DNA of 64,000 nt from Paenibacillus whitsoniae (GTDB lineage: Bacteria; Bacillota; Bacilli; Paenibacillales; NBRC-103111), in the NCBI RefSeq assembly GCF_003955665.1, contig NZ_RXHU01000022.1:1-64000 (forward strand), written 5' to 3'. The notes below the pieces were generated by a model, which was not told the origin of the DNA, made no database searches, and saw nothing but the letters and a program-made list of their open reading frames with translations. The translations under genes and the position numbers were made by a program. Shown one piece after another: positions 9,415 to 18,286 of this stretch. Position 1 is the first letter of the stretch. Each line of letters begins with the position of its first letter.

Positions 9415-10269
9415 ATGACACGCTTCTTGGACTATATGATCAGCCCGCAGCCCATTCGCATCGTGGATCTCAAAATCGACCCTTCCAAGCTTAGCATCCG
9501 CTCCCTCACGGTTACCGGAATGGGCCATTTGCCAGGGAGGACGCTGCAGCGCGCCCAAGCTGTTTTTGACAGCTGGGCGCTTCTGTATATCGCCGGCGGC
9601 AGCGGCTTTTACCGTGTGGATCGCGGCCCTTTTCAGCATGTGGAGAAGGGCTGCCTGTTCTTTGTCTATCCCGGAAGTGTCATCGATTTCGGACCGGAGG
9701 AAGGTGGGCATTGGGATGAATATTACATCCGTTTCGAAGGCAGCCGTGTTCAGGAATGGCTTGAAAGCTGGTTAGTGCAGACTGACACAGTTAAGCGTGT
9801 CGGGTTTGAAGAAGCTACTATCGCACGGCTCGATGCGATGTTCCTTCTCCTGGAGAGCGGCTCTCCGACGCAGATCGATCAAGCCGCTCTTCAGCTTGAG
9901 GCGCTGCTGTTCCATTGGATAGCGAAATTCAACCTGCCGCAGGACCAAGCCCCTGCAACGAAAGTCGTTGATCTGCTGCAAGATATTGCAACGAGCTTGT
10001 ATGCCCCGTTTAACACCGAACAGCTCGCCAATCGCCATCATATGGCCGTCTCCACACTGCGCCGGCTGGTCAGCCAGCATACCGGTTACCCGTTGCACGA
10101 TTACATTCACCGTTTGAAAATGGAAGAGACGAAACGACTGCTGCTAAGCACCGACCTCCCTATCAAAGAAATCGCCGAAACGCTCGGCTACGCCGATGAA
10201 AGCTATTTCTCCCGGCTGTTCAAAAAATATGCGGGATTAGCGCCCAAGCATTATCGGGCACAGAGTTAG
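9415..10269 (+). CDS. AraC-family transcriptional regulator
   Basis: A regulator of about 284 aa. The frame is open from 9334, but AGAAAGGA at 9398-9405 abuts the ATG at 9406 and sits 9 nt before the ATG at 9415, favouring MTRFLDYM as the start. The N-terminal half is a cupin-like ligand domain (YIAGGSGFYRVDRGPF...; VEKGCLFFVYPGS). The C-terminal 95 residues hold two HTH motifs (STLRRLVSQHTGYPLHDYI; IKEIAETLGYADESYFSRLF) and the AraC signature (FKKYAGLAPKHYR). It is divergent from the GH123-like gene, its probable target. Confidence 0.92.
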   Translation: MTRFLDYMISPQPIRIVDLKIDPSKLSIRSLTVTGMGHLPGRTLQRAQAVFDSWALLYIAGGSGFYRVDRGPFQHVEKGCLFFVYPGSVIDFGPEEGGHWDEYYIRFEGSRVQEWLESWLVQTDTVKRVGFEEATIARLDAMFLLLESGSPTQIDQAALQLEALLFHWIAKFNLPQDQAPATKVVDLLQDIATSLYAPFNTEQLANRHHMAVSTLRRLVSQHTGYPLHDYIHRLKMEETKRLLLSTDLPIKEIAETLGYADESYFSRLFKKYAGLAPKHYRAQS

Positions 10270-10289
10270 GTCCCTCTTCGGGTGGTAAA

Positions 10290-10327
10290 CAAAAAGCCCC
10301 GAACCGCCCGAGAGGCGATTCGAAGCT
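10290..10327 (-). terminator. Intrinsic terminator after Gfo/Idh/MocA gene
   Basis: Read on the minus strand, a 15-bp stem with some G-U pairs (AAGCTTCGAATCGCC against GGCGGTTCGGGGCTT) with loop TCTC is followed by TTTTTGTTT. It lies between convergent genes and may serve both. Confidence 0.75.
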
Positions 10328-10334
10328 TTCATAA

Positions 10335-11411
10335 TTAAGCGTAAATCTGCGGATTTTGACGGCGACATTCTTCCATTACCCACAGCTGCTGACGTACCTG
10401 CTGCGGCGTAATCTCGAGCGGCTTGCCTTCTACCAGCGTCGCATACAGCATGAGATACAGCTTCTCCGTCATGTGCTCGAAGGCGGTTTTGCCATTCGGC
10501 AGCGCCAGCTCCCAGGCACCGGTCTGCCACGGCAGCACTTCCGAGCAATAAGCCGGCGTGCCGTCGCTTTTGAACAGCGGCTCCCGAGTTAGCTTCTGCT
10601 CCGGAGCTTCGGACTCGGCAAAATATTTCCATTCCAACTTCTCGGACGAGCCGTGCAGCCCTCCGCGCGTGCCTTGAATGTTGAACTGTTCATGCGGGAA
10701 AGCGCACGTGGAGGAAATCTCCAGATCGATGGTCGGCTTGCCGGGCCCGCGCATAATGAGCTTCACGTAATCTTCGGCATCGCCGAACGTATTGGCCCGA
10801 TCCATGATGCACAGCACCTGCGGATCAGCCCCTTCGCCGAACAGTTGAAGCGCCTGATCGACCGGATGCGGGCCGGTATTCATCAGACTGCCGCCGTTGT
10901 TGCTTTGCAGCGTCTGCCAGTCCCAACGGCGCGCAAAGTTGTTCAAGGAGAAGTCGATCTGCACGATACGGCCGAGCACGCCGGAATCGATGACTTCGCG
11001 CAGCTTTTCGAACGCCGGTTGGTAACGCGATTGCTGGAACACCGCCAGCACGCGGTTGTTCTGCTCTGCCGCCTCGATCAGTCGGTCGACTTCCTCCGGC
11101 GTTTTGGCGAGCGGCTTTTCACACAGGACGTGCAACCCGCGATTCAGCAATTCTAGGGAAATCGGAAAATGCTGATGGCTCGGCGAAGCGTTCACAACCA
11201 GATCGAGCTCCTCGCTTTCCACCATCTCTTCCCATGTCGCATACGCCTTACATCCGTATTCTTGCTTTGCCCGTTCCTGGCGCTCCGGGATCGCGTCCGC
11301 TACGGCTGCAATTCGGTAATGCTCCGGCAGCTGAACAAGCAGATTACCATGAATGTCGCGGCCGCTTCGGCCTTGTCCGATGATACCAACGTTGATTACT
11401 TTTGCTGTCAT
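10335..11411 (-). CDS. Gfo/Idh/MocA family NAD(P)-dependent oxidoreductase
   Basis: A 358-aa dehydrogenase. The Rossmann fold is at the N-terminus (VINVGIIGQGRSGRDIHG). The family signature CEKPLAKT near residue 100 carries the Lys of the E-K-P motif. The C-terminal half is the alpha/beta substrate domain with NTGPHPVDQAL near 180, which supplies the catalytic His region. The start follows AGAGGTT. Its 5' neighbour in the same direction is an AraC regulator about 75 nt away, so they may be co-expressed. Substrate, probably a cyclitol or sugar derivative, cannot be assigned. Confidence 0.9.
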   Translation of the reverse strand: MTAKVINVGIIGQGRSGRDIHGNLLVQLPEHYRIAAVADAIPERQERAKQEYGCKAYATWEEMVESEELDLVVNASPSHQHFPISLELLNRGLHVLCEKPLAKTPEEVDRLIEAAEQNNRVLAVFQQSRYQPAFEKLREVIDSGVLGRIVQIDFSLNNFARRWDWQTLQSNNGGSLMNTGPHPVDQALQLFGEGADPQVLCIMDRANTFGDAEDYVKLIMRGPGKPTIDLEISSTCAFPHEQFNIQGTRGGLHGSSEKLEWKYFAESEAPEQKLTREPLFKSDGTPAYCSEVLPWQTGAWELALPNGKTAFEHMTEKLYLMLYATLVEGKPLEITPQQVRQQLWVMEECRRQNPQIYA

Positions 11412-11486
11412 GAGAATAACCTCTTTTCGTACTCGAATTTAGGGTGCTTTCTGAAACTTAGCGGCGCTTTATTTCGGAAAGTCGCC

Positions 11487-12389
11487 TTAGGTAGGATTGC
11501 TGAACGCTTTCTTGTATTCTGTCGGGGTAATGCCCGTTCGTTTCTTGAAGGTGCGGATAAAATGGCTCAGATGATGGAAGCCGACCTGAAAGCCGATCTG
11601 CGTAATCGTATGCGTACCGCGGCGAATCAGTTCCATCGCCCGTTCAATGCGAACTTCGTTGACGTAGTCGACGAAATTTTGCCCCGTTTCCTTTTTGAAA
11701 ACCGTGGAGAAGTAGGCAGGCGCCATATTGGCGAGAAAAGCCCCCTGCTCCAGCGGGATGTCCTGACTGTAATTGTCATGGATGTACCGCTTGACTTCCT
11801 CAATCGGATGCAAGCCTGCCGACGACAACTTCGCGCTCTTCTTGCGGCTCGCTTTGCGGTATTCCCGGTCAATCAGAATGAGCAGCTTGACGACGCTCGT
11901 CACGATAGCGTACTCGTAGCCGGCTTCTCGATGATCGAATTCATCTTGAATGTCTTCCAGCAAGTGCTCGACCAGAGGCTGCTTGGACTTGCCGATATGC
12001 AGCCAAGGCTGCGGCAGTTCCGCCAAGTTGTGCGGTTCCTCGGAACTGACCAGCAAACGCTGCAATGTATCCGTAAAAGGCCGGAGCTGCTCCCGCACCA
12101 GAAACGGCAAGAAGTCGATCAGGACGACTTCGAATTCCCGATCATCCATAGCGCTTAAGCTGTGTTCCACACCCGGGGCGATAATAAACAGGTCGCCACG
12201 GCCGACCGTGAGGGTTTTGCCTCGAAGCTGATGAAGACACATCCCGCTGCGGACGTACGCAATCTGCGTATATTCGTGAATATGAAGCGGCTGCTTCAGC
12301 GACTGGCTGGAATAGCGCAGCAGCTTGAGTGGAAATTCCTTTTGCAGCATCGTCTTGCTTTGAATATAGGGCATTTCGTTTTTTCTCAT
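11487..12389 (-). CDS. AraC-family transcriptional regulator
   Basis: A regulator of about 300 aa. A TTG at 12425 extends the frame, but the ATG at 12389 follows AGGTGAG by 6 nt and is preferred. The N-terminal cupin domain has HIHEYTQIAYVRSG and GDLFIIAPGVEHS, a typical AraC sugar-sensing barrel. Two C-terminal HTH motifs are seen (IPLEQGAFLANMAPAYFSTV; ITQIGFQVGFHHLSHFIRTF) with FKKRTGITPTEYKK. It probably controls the adjacent Gfo/Idh/MocA gene or the isomerase operon upstream. Confidence 0.92.
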   Translation of the reverse strand: MRKNEMPYIQSKTMLQKEFPLKLLRYSSQSLKQPLHIHEYTQIAYVRSGMCLHQLRGKTLTVGRGDLFIIAPGVEHSLSAMDDREFEVVLIDFLPFLVREQLRPFTDTLQRLLVSSEEPHNLAELPQPWLHIGKSKQPLVEHLLEDIQDEFDHREAGYEYAIVTSVVKLLILIDREYRKASRKKSAKLSSAGLHPIEEVKRYIHDNYSQDIPLEQGAFLANMAPAYFSTVFKKETGQNFVDYVNEVRIERAMELIRRGTHTITQIGFQVGFHHLSHFIRTFKKRTGITPTEYKKAFSNPT

Positions 12390-12561
12390 CCGTTTCTCAC
12401 CTGTCCGCCGCTCTAACTCCTTCAAGCATATGCCAATCGCCGCAAGAGAACAAGCGCCATCTTCCTATGCGATCAGTAACAAACCGTCCGTTCGCCAGAG
12501 GCGAATTCGCCGGGGCTTTTGCACCTGCATAAACCCCGGCCTCAACGGCAAACGGTTGCCG

Positions 12562-13578
12562 TTATAGCGTTAACTCTCGCCCCTCGGCTGCGCTCAGGTA
12601 AATGTTCTCCACCAGCTGCACGGCGCGCAGTCCGGATTCTCCCGTCACGAGCGGCGCATGCCCCGCTTCCAGCGACGTGATGACGTCGAGCAGCTGGCTC
12701 TGGTGAAAATCCGCCACAATGCTGCGCGGGTCCGTCACGCCGCCGTATGTGCCGTCTTCCGACCGGCTCGGCACGCTGAAGCCCGGCACCGTCCAATGGA
12801 CGATGGTCGAGCCTTCCAGCTTAATGCTGCCCTTCTCCCCATAGAGGTGAATGGTCGCCGCAAAGCCCGGCTGAATGCTAGTCGAGGCCATGATGGTGCC
12901 AAACGCACCGTTTTGAAATTGCAGCATTGCCAGCCCCAGATCCTCCGCCTCCATCCGGTGCGTTTGGGTAGCGATTTTGCCGAACACCGTACGCACGTCG
13001 CCGGCGAACCAGAGCAGCAGATCCAGGCAGTGGATGCCCTGGTTCATGAGTGCCCCGCCGTCCTCGGCAATCGTACCGCGCCAATCCGCGCTGTCGTAAT
13101 ACGCCTGCGTCCTGTAAAAGGGCAAGGCCACCTCCGCCAGCAGCAGCCTGCCGAGTCCCCCTTCGTCGAGCACCCGCTTTATCGCCTGGTTTTGGGCTTC
13201 AAACCGCCGCTGCGAGATGACAGACAGCGTCACGCCCCGCTCCTCAGCCGCAGCTACCAGCTGTTTAGCCTCGCGCACATTCATCGCGATCGGCTTCTCC
13301 ACGACGAGGTGCTTGCCGGCCTTGATGACGTCAAGGCCGATCTTGGCATGGCTGCCGCTGGACGTCGTGACACAGACGATGTCAATGTCAGGGCGAGCTA
13401 ACAGTTCCTCGTAGCTCGCCGTCCATGCGCAGCCCTCACGCGCAGCGACCGCTTGTGCCTTGGCTTCGCTGCGGCTCGAGACCGCAACTAACACCGCATC
13501 GTCAATCTGTCGAATCGCTTCGATATGGAAATCCGCTACGCTGCCGCAGCCGATAATGCCGAACTTCCACGTCGCCAC
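12562..13578 (-). CDS. Gfo/Idh/MocA family NAD(P)-dependent oxidoreductase
   Basis: A 338-aa dehydrogenase. The Rossmann motif is FGIIGCGSVADFHIEAI near the N-terminus, the EKP motif is VVEKPIAMN near residue 98, and the active-site region is MNQGIHCLDLLLW near 180. It starts 2 nt after the stop of the TIM-barrel isomerase gene, so the two are almost certainly co-translated. Such pairs commonly work in oxidation and isomerisation of cyclitols or rare sugars. Downstream is a GC-rich hairpin (GCCGGGG/CCCCGGC, about 12512-12543) without a clear T-tract. Confidence 0.9.
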   Translation of the reverse strand: MATWKFGIIGCGSVADFHIEAIRQIDDAVLVAVSSRSEAKAQAVAAREGCAWTASYEELLARPDIDIVCVTTSSGSHAKIGLDVIKAGKHLVVEKPIAMNVREAKQLVAAAEERGVTLSVISQRRFEAQNQAIKRVLDEGGLGRLLLAEVALPFYRTQAYYDSADWRGTIAEDGGALMNQGIHCLDLLLWFAGDVRTVFGKIATQTHRMEAEDLGLAMLQFQNGAFGTIMASTSIQPGFAATIHLYGEKGSIKLEGSTIVHWTVPGFSVPSRSEDGTYGGVTDPRSIVADFHQSQLLDVITSLEAGHAPLVTGESGLRAVQLVENIYLSAAEGRELTL

Positions 13579-13580
13579 CG

Positions 13581-14486
13581 CTACACCTCCTCGGATGCAT
13601 CGGCGAGCCGTTCGCCGTAAGGTGAACGATCGGTCTCGAGTAGCGCCCGCAGCGCATCCAGCGACATGCGGGTTCCCGTCTTCGCGCTGCCGCCGTTCGG
13701 CACAAAATGGGTTTCAATCGTATACAGCCCCGCATACCCATCCGCTTCCAGCGCTTCAATCTGCGCTTTCACCGGAACGAGCCCCGAACCTAGCGGCACA
13801 CAGCGGGGCGAGCCGTCCTCCCGCAAATAAGCGTCCTTGAGATGCACATGCGCGAGCGCAGACTTCATAGCTGTATACCCGGATGGGTATGCCTCACGGC
13901 CCCCGTAAACTTCGTTGCCGGGGTCCCATAGACCGCGAACTGAAGGCATCCCGATCTCCTGAACCAGCTGCGCAACCTCTTCCGCATATCCGCCATTACA
14001 GGAGGGCTCATTCTCAAGCAGCAGTTGAACGCCCGCCGCTTGCGCAATCTCGCCTGCCCGCCGCAAATGGCGGACAATGTCCGGCACGTACCGCTGCGGC
14101 TCCGCTTCGCGCCAGAACGAAAAAATCCGAATCCGCGTCGTCCCCAACAGCTTCGCAATCGCGATCACGCGGTCCAGCTTGGCGAAATGCGCCTCGACGC
14201 CTTCCTCCCCTTGGCCGAACGTATCGCCGGACGCCACGGGTCGGCTCGGATCCAGCGCGCATTTGAACAGCGGCGAGGCCACGGCCGATACGTAGAGCCC
14301 TTTGTTTTCCACCTGACGCCGAACCGAGAGAACTTGTTCGTCCCCCAGATCTGCAATATTTTTACCATTCACCATTCTGATTTCTACATGCTTCAAGCCC
14401 TGTGCAGCCGTCCATTCCAGCGCTTCCGCCAGATCGGGTGACACTTCGTCGGTAAGCACGCCCAACCGATCCCAAATCAATCTCAT
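13581..14486 (-). CDS. Sugar phosphate isomerase/epimerase family TIM-barrel protein
   Basis: A protein of about 301 aa of the xylose-isomerase-like TIM-barrel family. The frame is open to 14612, but MRLIWDRLGVLTDEV at 14486 matches the normal family N-terminus and follows AAGGGA. Likely metal-binding residues are in LLENEPSCNGGYAEE (residues about 165-180), WDPGNEV, HVHLKDAYL and YTIETHF. The gene leads a two-gene operon with the Gfo/Idh/MocA gene. It likely isomerises or dehydrates the keto product of that enzyme (inference from pairing). Confidence 0.85.
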   Translation of the reverse strand: MRLIWDRLGVLTDEVSPDLAEALEWTAAQGLKHVEIRMVNGKNIADLGDEQVLSVRRQVENKGLYVSAVASPLFKCALDPSRPVASGDTFGQGEEGVEAHFAKLDRVIAIAKLLGTTRIRIFSFWREAEPQRYVPDIVRHLRRAGEIAQAAGVQLLLENEPSCNGGYAEEVAQLVQEIGMPSVRGLWDPGNEVYGGREAYPSGYTAMKSALAHVHLKDAYLREDGSPRCVPLGSGLVPVKAQIEALEADGYAGLYTIETHFVPNGGSAKTGTRMSLDALRALLETDRSPYGERLADASEEV

Positions 14487-14708
14487 CCCTCGCAATCCCT
14501 TATCAATTTCTGATCTGATGTTAACTATAGCAAGATTGGTAGCAGAAAAGTTGACGTTTCTTTCGAACGTTGTTGACATTTTTTGTGATGCGCTCATTTG
14601 CCGGGTTCTCATCTATCACACCGTACCCTCCCTACTATCCCCCTTCCTTCAAATCGCTGATTTCACCAAATGTTACTCCAAAGCCCTCCCCGTACAGAAC
14701 GAAACGCC

Positions 14709-14746
14709 AAAAAAGCCGCCCCATCGCCTCCTGCGATAGAGCAGCT
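14709..14746 (-). terminator. Intrinsic terminator after SMP-30 gene
   Basis: On the minus strand a 14-bp stem (AGCTGCTCTATCGC against GCGATGGGGCGGCT, several G-U pairs) with loop AGGAG runs into TTTTTT. Confidence 0.8.
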
Positions 14747-14768
14747 TCTTCCTTGCCGGCAGCTCCCT

Positions 14769-15656
14769 TCAGCCGCCGTAAAAATTCGCCCGCAGCCCCT
14801 GAACGGGCAGCTTAATCCGAAACAGCCCGCCGGCATGCGGCTGCTTCGCCCAATCTTCCTCGCGCATGCCGACGCTCGCCGTCGTGATGTACAGCTCGTC
14901 GAGCTGCTCGCCGCCGAACGCGCACGAGCTCGTCCGCTCTACCGGCACCGGGATCGTCGCCAGCTTCTCGCCGGTCGTCGGGTTCCAGCAGCCGACCTGC
15001 CAGCCGCCCCACAGGGCGACCCACAGATTGCCGGCCGCATCGACGGCCATGCCGTCGGGCGAGCCCTCGCCCGGCGCCATCGTCACGACCGTGCGGGGCT
15101 CCGCAATGACGCCCGTGGCGGCATCGTACGAATACGCGACAACCTGCTTCGTCGGCGTGTCGATGTAGTACATCGTCCGGTTGTCGGGACTCCAGCCAAT
15201 GCCGTTCGAGATCTTGACCGAGCCGTTCAGCACGGTTCTGAGCGTCCCATCCGGCTCCAGGCAGTACAAGGAGCCGGATGCGCCCGTCTCGTTCATCTTC
15301 ATCGTGCCGGCCCAGAAGCGGCCGGCCGTGTCGCACTTCCCGTCATTAAACCGATTGCCGGGAAGATGCGCTTCCGGGTCCGCGATGGCCGCTGCCTCGC
15401 CGGACGCTCCGCCAAGGATATGGAAGCCATGTTCCATCGCCGCGACGAAACCCCCGGACGCCCTCGGCACGACGGCGCCGATTTTCTGATTCAGCTGCAG
15501 CGTGTCCACAGCCCCTGCTGCCGGCCGGTAGCGGTGCACGCGCATCCCGTCAATATCGACCCAAATCACTTCGTGCGAGCGGTGATCCCAGACCGGCCCC
15601 TCGCCCAGCATCGCACGGCCGTCCCATACCAGTTCTAGTTCTGTATATTGCTTCAC
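14769..15656 (-). CDS. SMP-30/gluconolactonase/LRE family protein
   Basis: A six-bladed beta-propeller of about 295 aa, predicted to hydrolyse a sugar lactone. Metal ligands of the family are recognisable: Glu in MLGEGPVWD near residue 17, Asn in ISNGIGWSPDNRTMYY and Asp in SPDGMAVDAAGNLW. An upstream in-frame TTG lies inside the ribosome binding site GGAGGAG; the GTG at 15656, 8 nt after GGAGG, is the likely start. It is a single gene closed by its own terminator, beside two sugar dehydrogenase/isomerase units whose lactone products it could open. Confidence 0.88.
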   Translation of the reverse strand: MKQYTELELVWDGRAMLGEGPVWDHRSHEVIWVDIDGMRVHRYRPAAGAVDTLQLNQKIGAVVPRASGGFVAAMEHGFHILGGASGEAAAIADPEAHLPGNRFNDGKCDTAGRFWAGTMKMNETGASGSLYCLEPDGTLRTVLNGSVKISNGIGWSPDNRTMYYIDTPTKQVVAYSYDAATGVIAEPRTVVTMAPGEGSPDGMAVDAAGNLWVALWGGWQVGCWNPTTGEKLATIPVPVERTSSCAFGGEQLDELYITTASVGMREEDWAKQPHAGGLFRIKLPVQGLRANFYGG

Positions 15657-15795
15657 CTTAATCTCCTCCAATGAGAAAAACTTCTATCGAAGTCCTTCAA
15701 GGATGTGCGACCGCGTTTAAAAGGTAGTTTTTATCGCCAATAAGAATTTGTTCTTCCAAGTATTAGGAAACTTATATATTCTTATGTGGTAAGAA

Positions 15796-15833
15796 AATGC
15801 TCTCTGGTCGGCGAGTACGCCGCCGGAGAGCAT
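15796..15833 (-). terminator. Intrinsic terminator after TIM-barrel isomerase
   Basis: On the minus strand ATGCTCTC and GAGAGCAT enclose a GGCGGC/GCCGACC inner stem and are followed by TTTCTTA, directly after the stop at 15841. Confidence 0.65.
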
Positions 15834-15840
15834 CCCATGT

Positions 15841-16605
15841 TTAATTCAAGCCCAGCGCCTGCAAGTTGCGCAGTGAAATGGCGATGCTGTCGAACGGATT
15901 GCGGTCATAGCAGTCGTCCTGCTCCACAGCCGCCCATTCGACGCCGATTTCCCGGCAAGCTTCAATAATACCGCGGAAATTCATGTTGCCTTCGCCAATT
16001 TCCGCAAACCGCTGCTTGCGATCCGGCGTCACGATCATATCCTTGAAGTGCACAACCTTCATTCGCCCGCCCATTTTGCGGATCCACGCGATCGGATCGG
16101 CGCCACCGGCTTGCACCCAGTACACGTCCAGCTCAAAATCCACAGCTTCGGGATCTGTCTCTTCGAACAGAATGTCCATGCCGGTTTTCCCCTCATATTT
16201 GGCGAACTCAAAATCATGGTTGTGATAGATGAATTTCAGCCCCGCCGCTTGCAATTGACGACCGAATTCCGTCGCTTGCTTCGCAAACGCGGCATAACCT
16301 TCGCGGCTGTCGCGGAACTCCACCGGCAGGCCGCCGAGTCCGACATACTTGCAATCCCACGCTTTGTGCTGGGCAATGACGCCGTCCATGTTATTCAACA
16401 AGTCGTTATATCCGACATGGGTTGCGCAAATGTTCAGTCCTTCGCGGTCTGCAAGCGCTTTAAATTCATGCACATCGATCGGTCCGACACCCGATGCTTG
16501 TACAGCGGTATAGCCTAGCCGCTTCACCTTTTTCAGGCTTTCGCTAATGTCTTCCGGAGTTTTCAGATCGTTACGCAGCGTATACAATTGCACGGCTAAT
16601 TTCAA
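15841..16605 (-). CDS. Sugar phosphate isomerase/epimerase family TIM-barrel protein
   Basis: A protein of about 254 aa. GGAG lies 8 nt before the TTG at 16605, giving LKLAVQLYTLRNDL as the N-terminus, which fits the family better than the GTG at 16614. Conserved elements include IYHNHDFEFAKYEG near residue 130, LELDVYWVQAGG-like text (DFELDVYWVQAGG) near 155, VHFKDMI near 185 and EQDDC near 235, all usual metal or substrate positions in IolE/IolI-like enzymes. It is monocistronic. The substrate is likely a keto-sugar or inosose. Confidence 0.87.
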   Translation of the reverse strand: MKLAVQLYTLRNDLKTPEDISESLKKVKRLGYTAVQASGVGPIDVHEFKALADREGLNICATHVGYNDLLNNMDGVIAQHKAWDCKYVGLGGLPVEFRDSREGYAAFAKQATEFGRQLQAAGLKFIYHNHDFEFAKYEGKTGMDILFEETDPEAVDFELDVYWVQAGGADPIAWIRKMGGRMKVVHFKDMIVTPDRKQRFAEIGEGNMNFRGIIEACREIGVEWAAVEQDDCYDRNPFDSIAISLRNLQALGLN

Positions 16606-16757
16606 TTTTCTCACTCCATTCGGGGATAGTTTGTCCTTTCATATATATCACGGAACGGTGGCAAGAGCCACTGCAAAATCGCGACATGAACGGTAAAGCG
16701 TCTAGGACAAAGATCCCGTTCCATATACTGATAGAAAGCTAGAGAAGGAGGATGCTT

Positions 16758-17258
16758 ATGCGATTTACCGTACAGTACATTCAACTGGATAAAATCAAAC
16801 CCGGAATCGCCTCTGTCATGACCTCGCATATCCGAAAGCTTCGCCATCTGATGTGGGACTGCATGCATTTGCTCGTCGTTCGCAAGAACCGTAAAGACGG
16901 CACGTACACGGTCGTCCTCGGACAAGAACGATATGATTATTTACGCAAACATACCAAAAAGCGAACCGCGCCTTGCCTTGTGGATGAAAGCAGATCCTCT
17001 GCCCAAGCGTCGCGATGGCTCACCAGACTGCGGAGCCGCTCGGCAAGGCAAGCGTTTCCGGTCATTGATCGCAGCCGGCTCACCCCCGCGGCCTGGTCCA
17101 TTATCCGCAGCTTCCTGCGAGAAGATAAGGCCCGACTGACGCGGCTAAGCCGCAAGCAGCAGGCCCAAGTGTTCGCGCTAGCGTTCCGCTATCGTCGGAC
17201 GGTCATCGCCGCGATGAAAGCGAAGGTCGATGAGATCGCCAAGAAAGACGACGAATAG
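16758..17258 (+). CDS. Hypothetical protein with ParB/sulfiredoxin-like N-terminal domain
   Basis: A protein of about 166 aa. AGGAGG at 16746-16751 is 6 nt before the ATG at 16758, favoured over the ATG at 16752. The first 85 residues (QLDKIKPGIASV...; LLVVRKNRKDGTYTVVLGQERYDYL) have the order of a ParB N-terminal fold: a KIKP start, a strand carrying a ligand read-out, then a G-x-x-R-like turn. The usual ParB helix-turn-helix is absent; the C-terminus is Arg/Lys-rich helical (RLSRKQQAQVFALAFRYRR). I do not recognise a named family. No partner ParA is present, so a chromosome-partition role is not supported. Confidence 0.6.
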   Translation: MRFTVQYIQLDKIKPGIASVMTSHIRKLRHLMWDCMHLLVVRKNRKDGTYTVVLGQERYDYLRKHTKKRTAPCLVDESRSSAQASRWLTRLRSRSARQAFPVIDRSRLTPAAWSIIRSFLREDKARLTRLSRKQQAQVFALAFRYRRTVIAAMKAKVDEIAKKDDE

Positions 17259-17289
17259 ACCTGTCAACGCCTCTACCCACTCCGGCTTT

Positions 17290-17351
17290 ATGACATTTGT
17301 CATCTCAAAATGATGATAGTCGTGAATTCCCGGATCCACGGAATCACGATA
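17290..17351 (+). promoter_or_regulatory. Candidate operator and leader hairpin of the ABC/two-component operon
   Basis: ATGACATTTGTCAT at 17290-17303 has 6-bp inverted arms around TT, followed by a second degenerate TGATGATAGTCGTGA. A further inverted repeat, CGTGAATTCC ... GGAATCACG at about 17321-17351, could form a hairpin. Palindromes of this size suit dimeric NarL-type regulators such as the one encoded at 20180. Autoregulation is an inference. Confidence 0.4.
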
Positions 17352-17387
17352 AGATGAGAGCAGACAAATCGATGTGAGGTGGACGCG

Positions 17388-18272
17388 TTGAATTCAATCA
17401 TAACCCTGGATCATGTAAGCAAAACATTTAAAGGAAAAACAGCGGTCGATGATCTGTCTTTATCGATCGAGGAAGGCAGCGTCGTTGCGCTGCTCGGCCC
17501 GAATGGAGCCGGCAAAACGACAACGGTCTCGATGATCTTAGGACTTCAAGATCCGACCGAAGGGACAATCCGCCTGCTGGGCGGCAAGCCGAGAGATACA
17601 GCTGTTCGCGACCGGATTGGCGCCATGCTGCAGGACGTCAACGTCATTGAAGGCTTGACTGTACTGGAGACGATCGATCTGTTCCGTCACTATTATTCCA
17701 AGCCGCTTCCTTTGCAGAAGCTTGTGGAGATTTCCGGTCTGGAAGCGGAAAAGAACAAACGGGCCTCCGCCTTGTCCGGCGGACAAAAACGGAGGCTGGG
17801 ATTCGCCCTGGCGTTAGCCGGCGATCCCTCCATTCTTTTTCTGGATGAGCCAACGGTCGGCATGGATATTACGGCGCGGCAGCATTTCTGGGAGACGGTG
17901 CGCGGCATGGCCGCACGGGGGCGCACGATCATTTTGACCACGCATTATCTGGAAGAAGCCGACAGCATCGCAGATCGCATCGTCGTCATTAATAAAGGCA
18001 AGCTGATTGCGGACGGATCGGCAGCGGAAATTAAGGCATCCACGAATCAGAAGACCATTTATTTCACAGCCGGTCCGGGTCTGACCCCGGAGATGCTGGC
18101 GGGCATTGGGGCGATCACGGATGTCACGTGGAGCGGGCGCAGGGTCAAAATCATAAGCCCGGATACCGACCAGGTGATTTTCGCCATCGTGCAGCGGCAG
18201 CTCGATATCAAAGATATTGAGATTCATACCGGCGGCTTGGAAGATGCTTTTCAATTTCTGGTGCAACAGTAA
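17388..18272 (+). CDS. ABC transporter ATP-binding protein (exporter, YvfR-like)
   Basis: An ATPase of about 294 aa. A GTG at 17379 is in frame, but it lies inside the ribosome binding site AGGTGG; the TTG at 17388 has proper spacing. Walker A is LLGPNGAGKTTT, the Q-loop is MLQDVNV, the signature is SALSGGQKRRLGF, Walker B is ILFLDEPTVGMD and the switch His is LTTHYLEEAD. The C-terminal 80 residues are the accessory domain usual in DrrA/NatA-type exporters. It forms an operon with an ABC-2 permease, a kinase and a regulator, the same order as I recall for B. subtilis yvfRSTU. Confidence 0.93.
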   Translation: MNSIITLDHVSKTFKGKTAVDDLSLSIEEGSVVALLGPNGAGKTTTVSMILGLQDPTEGTIRLLGGKPRDTAVRDRIGAMLQDVNVIEGLTVLETIDLFRHYYSKPLPLQKLVEISGLEAEKNKRASALSGGQKRRLGFALALAGDPSILFLDEPTVGMDITARQHFWETVRGMAARGRTIILTTHYLEEADSIADRIVVINKGKLIADGSAAEIKASTNQKTIYFTAGPGLTPEMLAGIGAITDVTWSGRRVKIISPDTDQVIFAIVQRQLDIKDIEIHTGGLEDAFQFLVQQ

Positions 18273-18286
18273 AGGAGATGTCCACA

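Noticed and set aside
11169-12158. 329-aa plus-strand frame opposite the oxidoreductase and AraC genes
   Set aside because: Shadow frame with no motif; the minus-strand genes have clear domains and start signals.
12512-12543. Hairpin after the 12562-13578 gene as a terminator
   Set aside because: The GC-rich stem is real, but no T-tract follows in the minus direction, so I left it out as a separate terminator.
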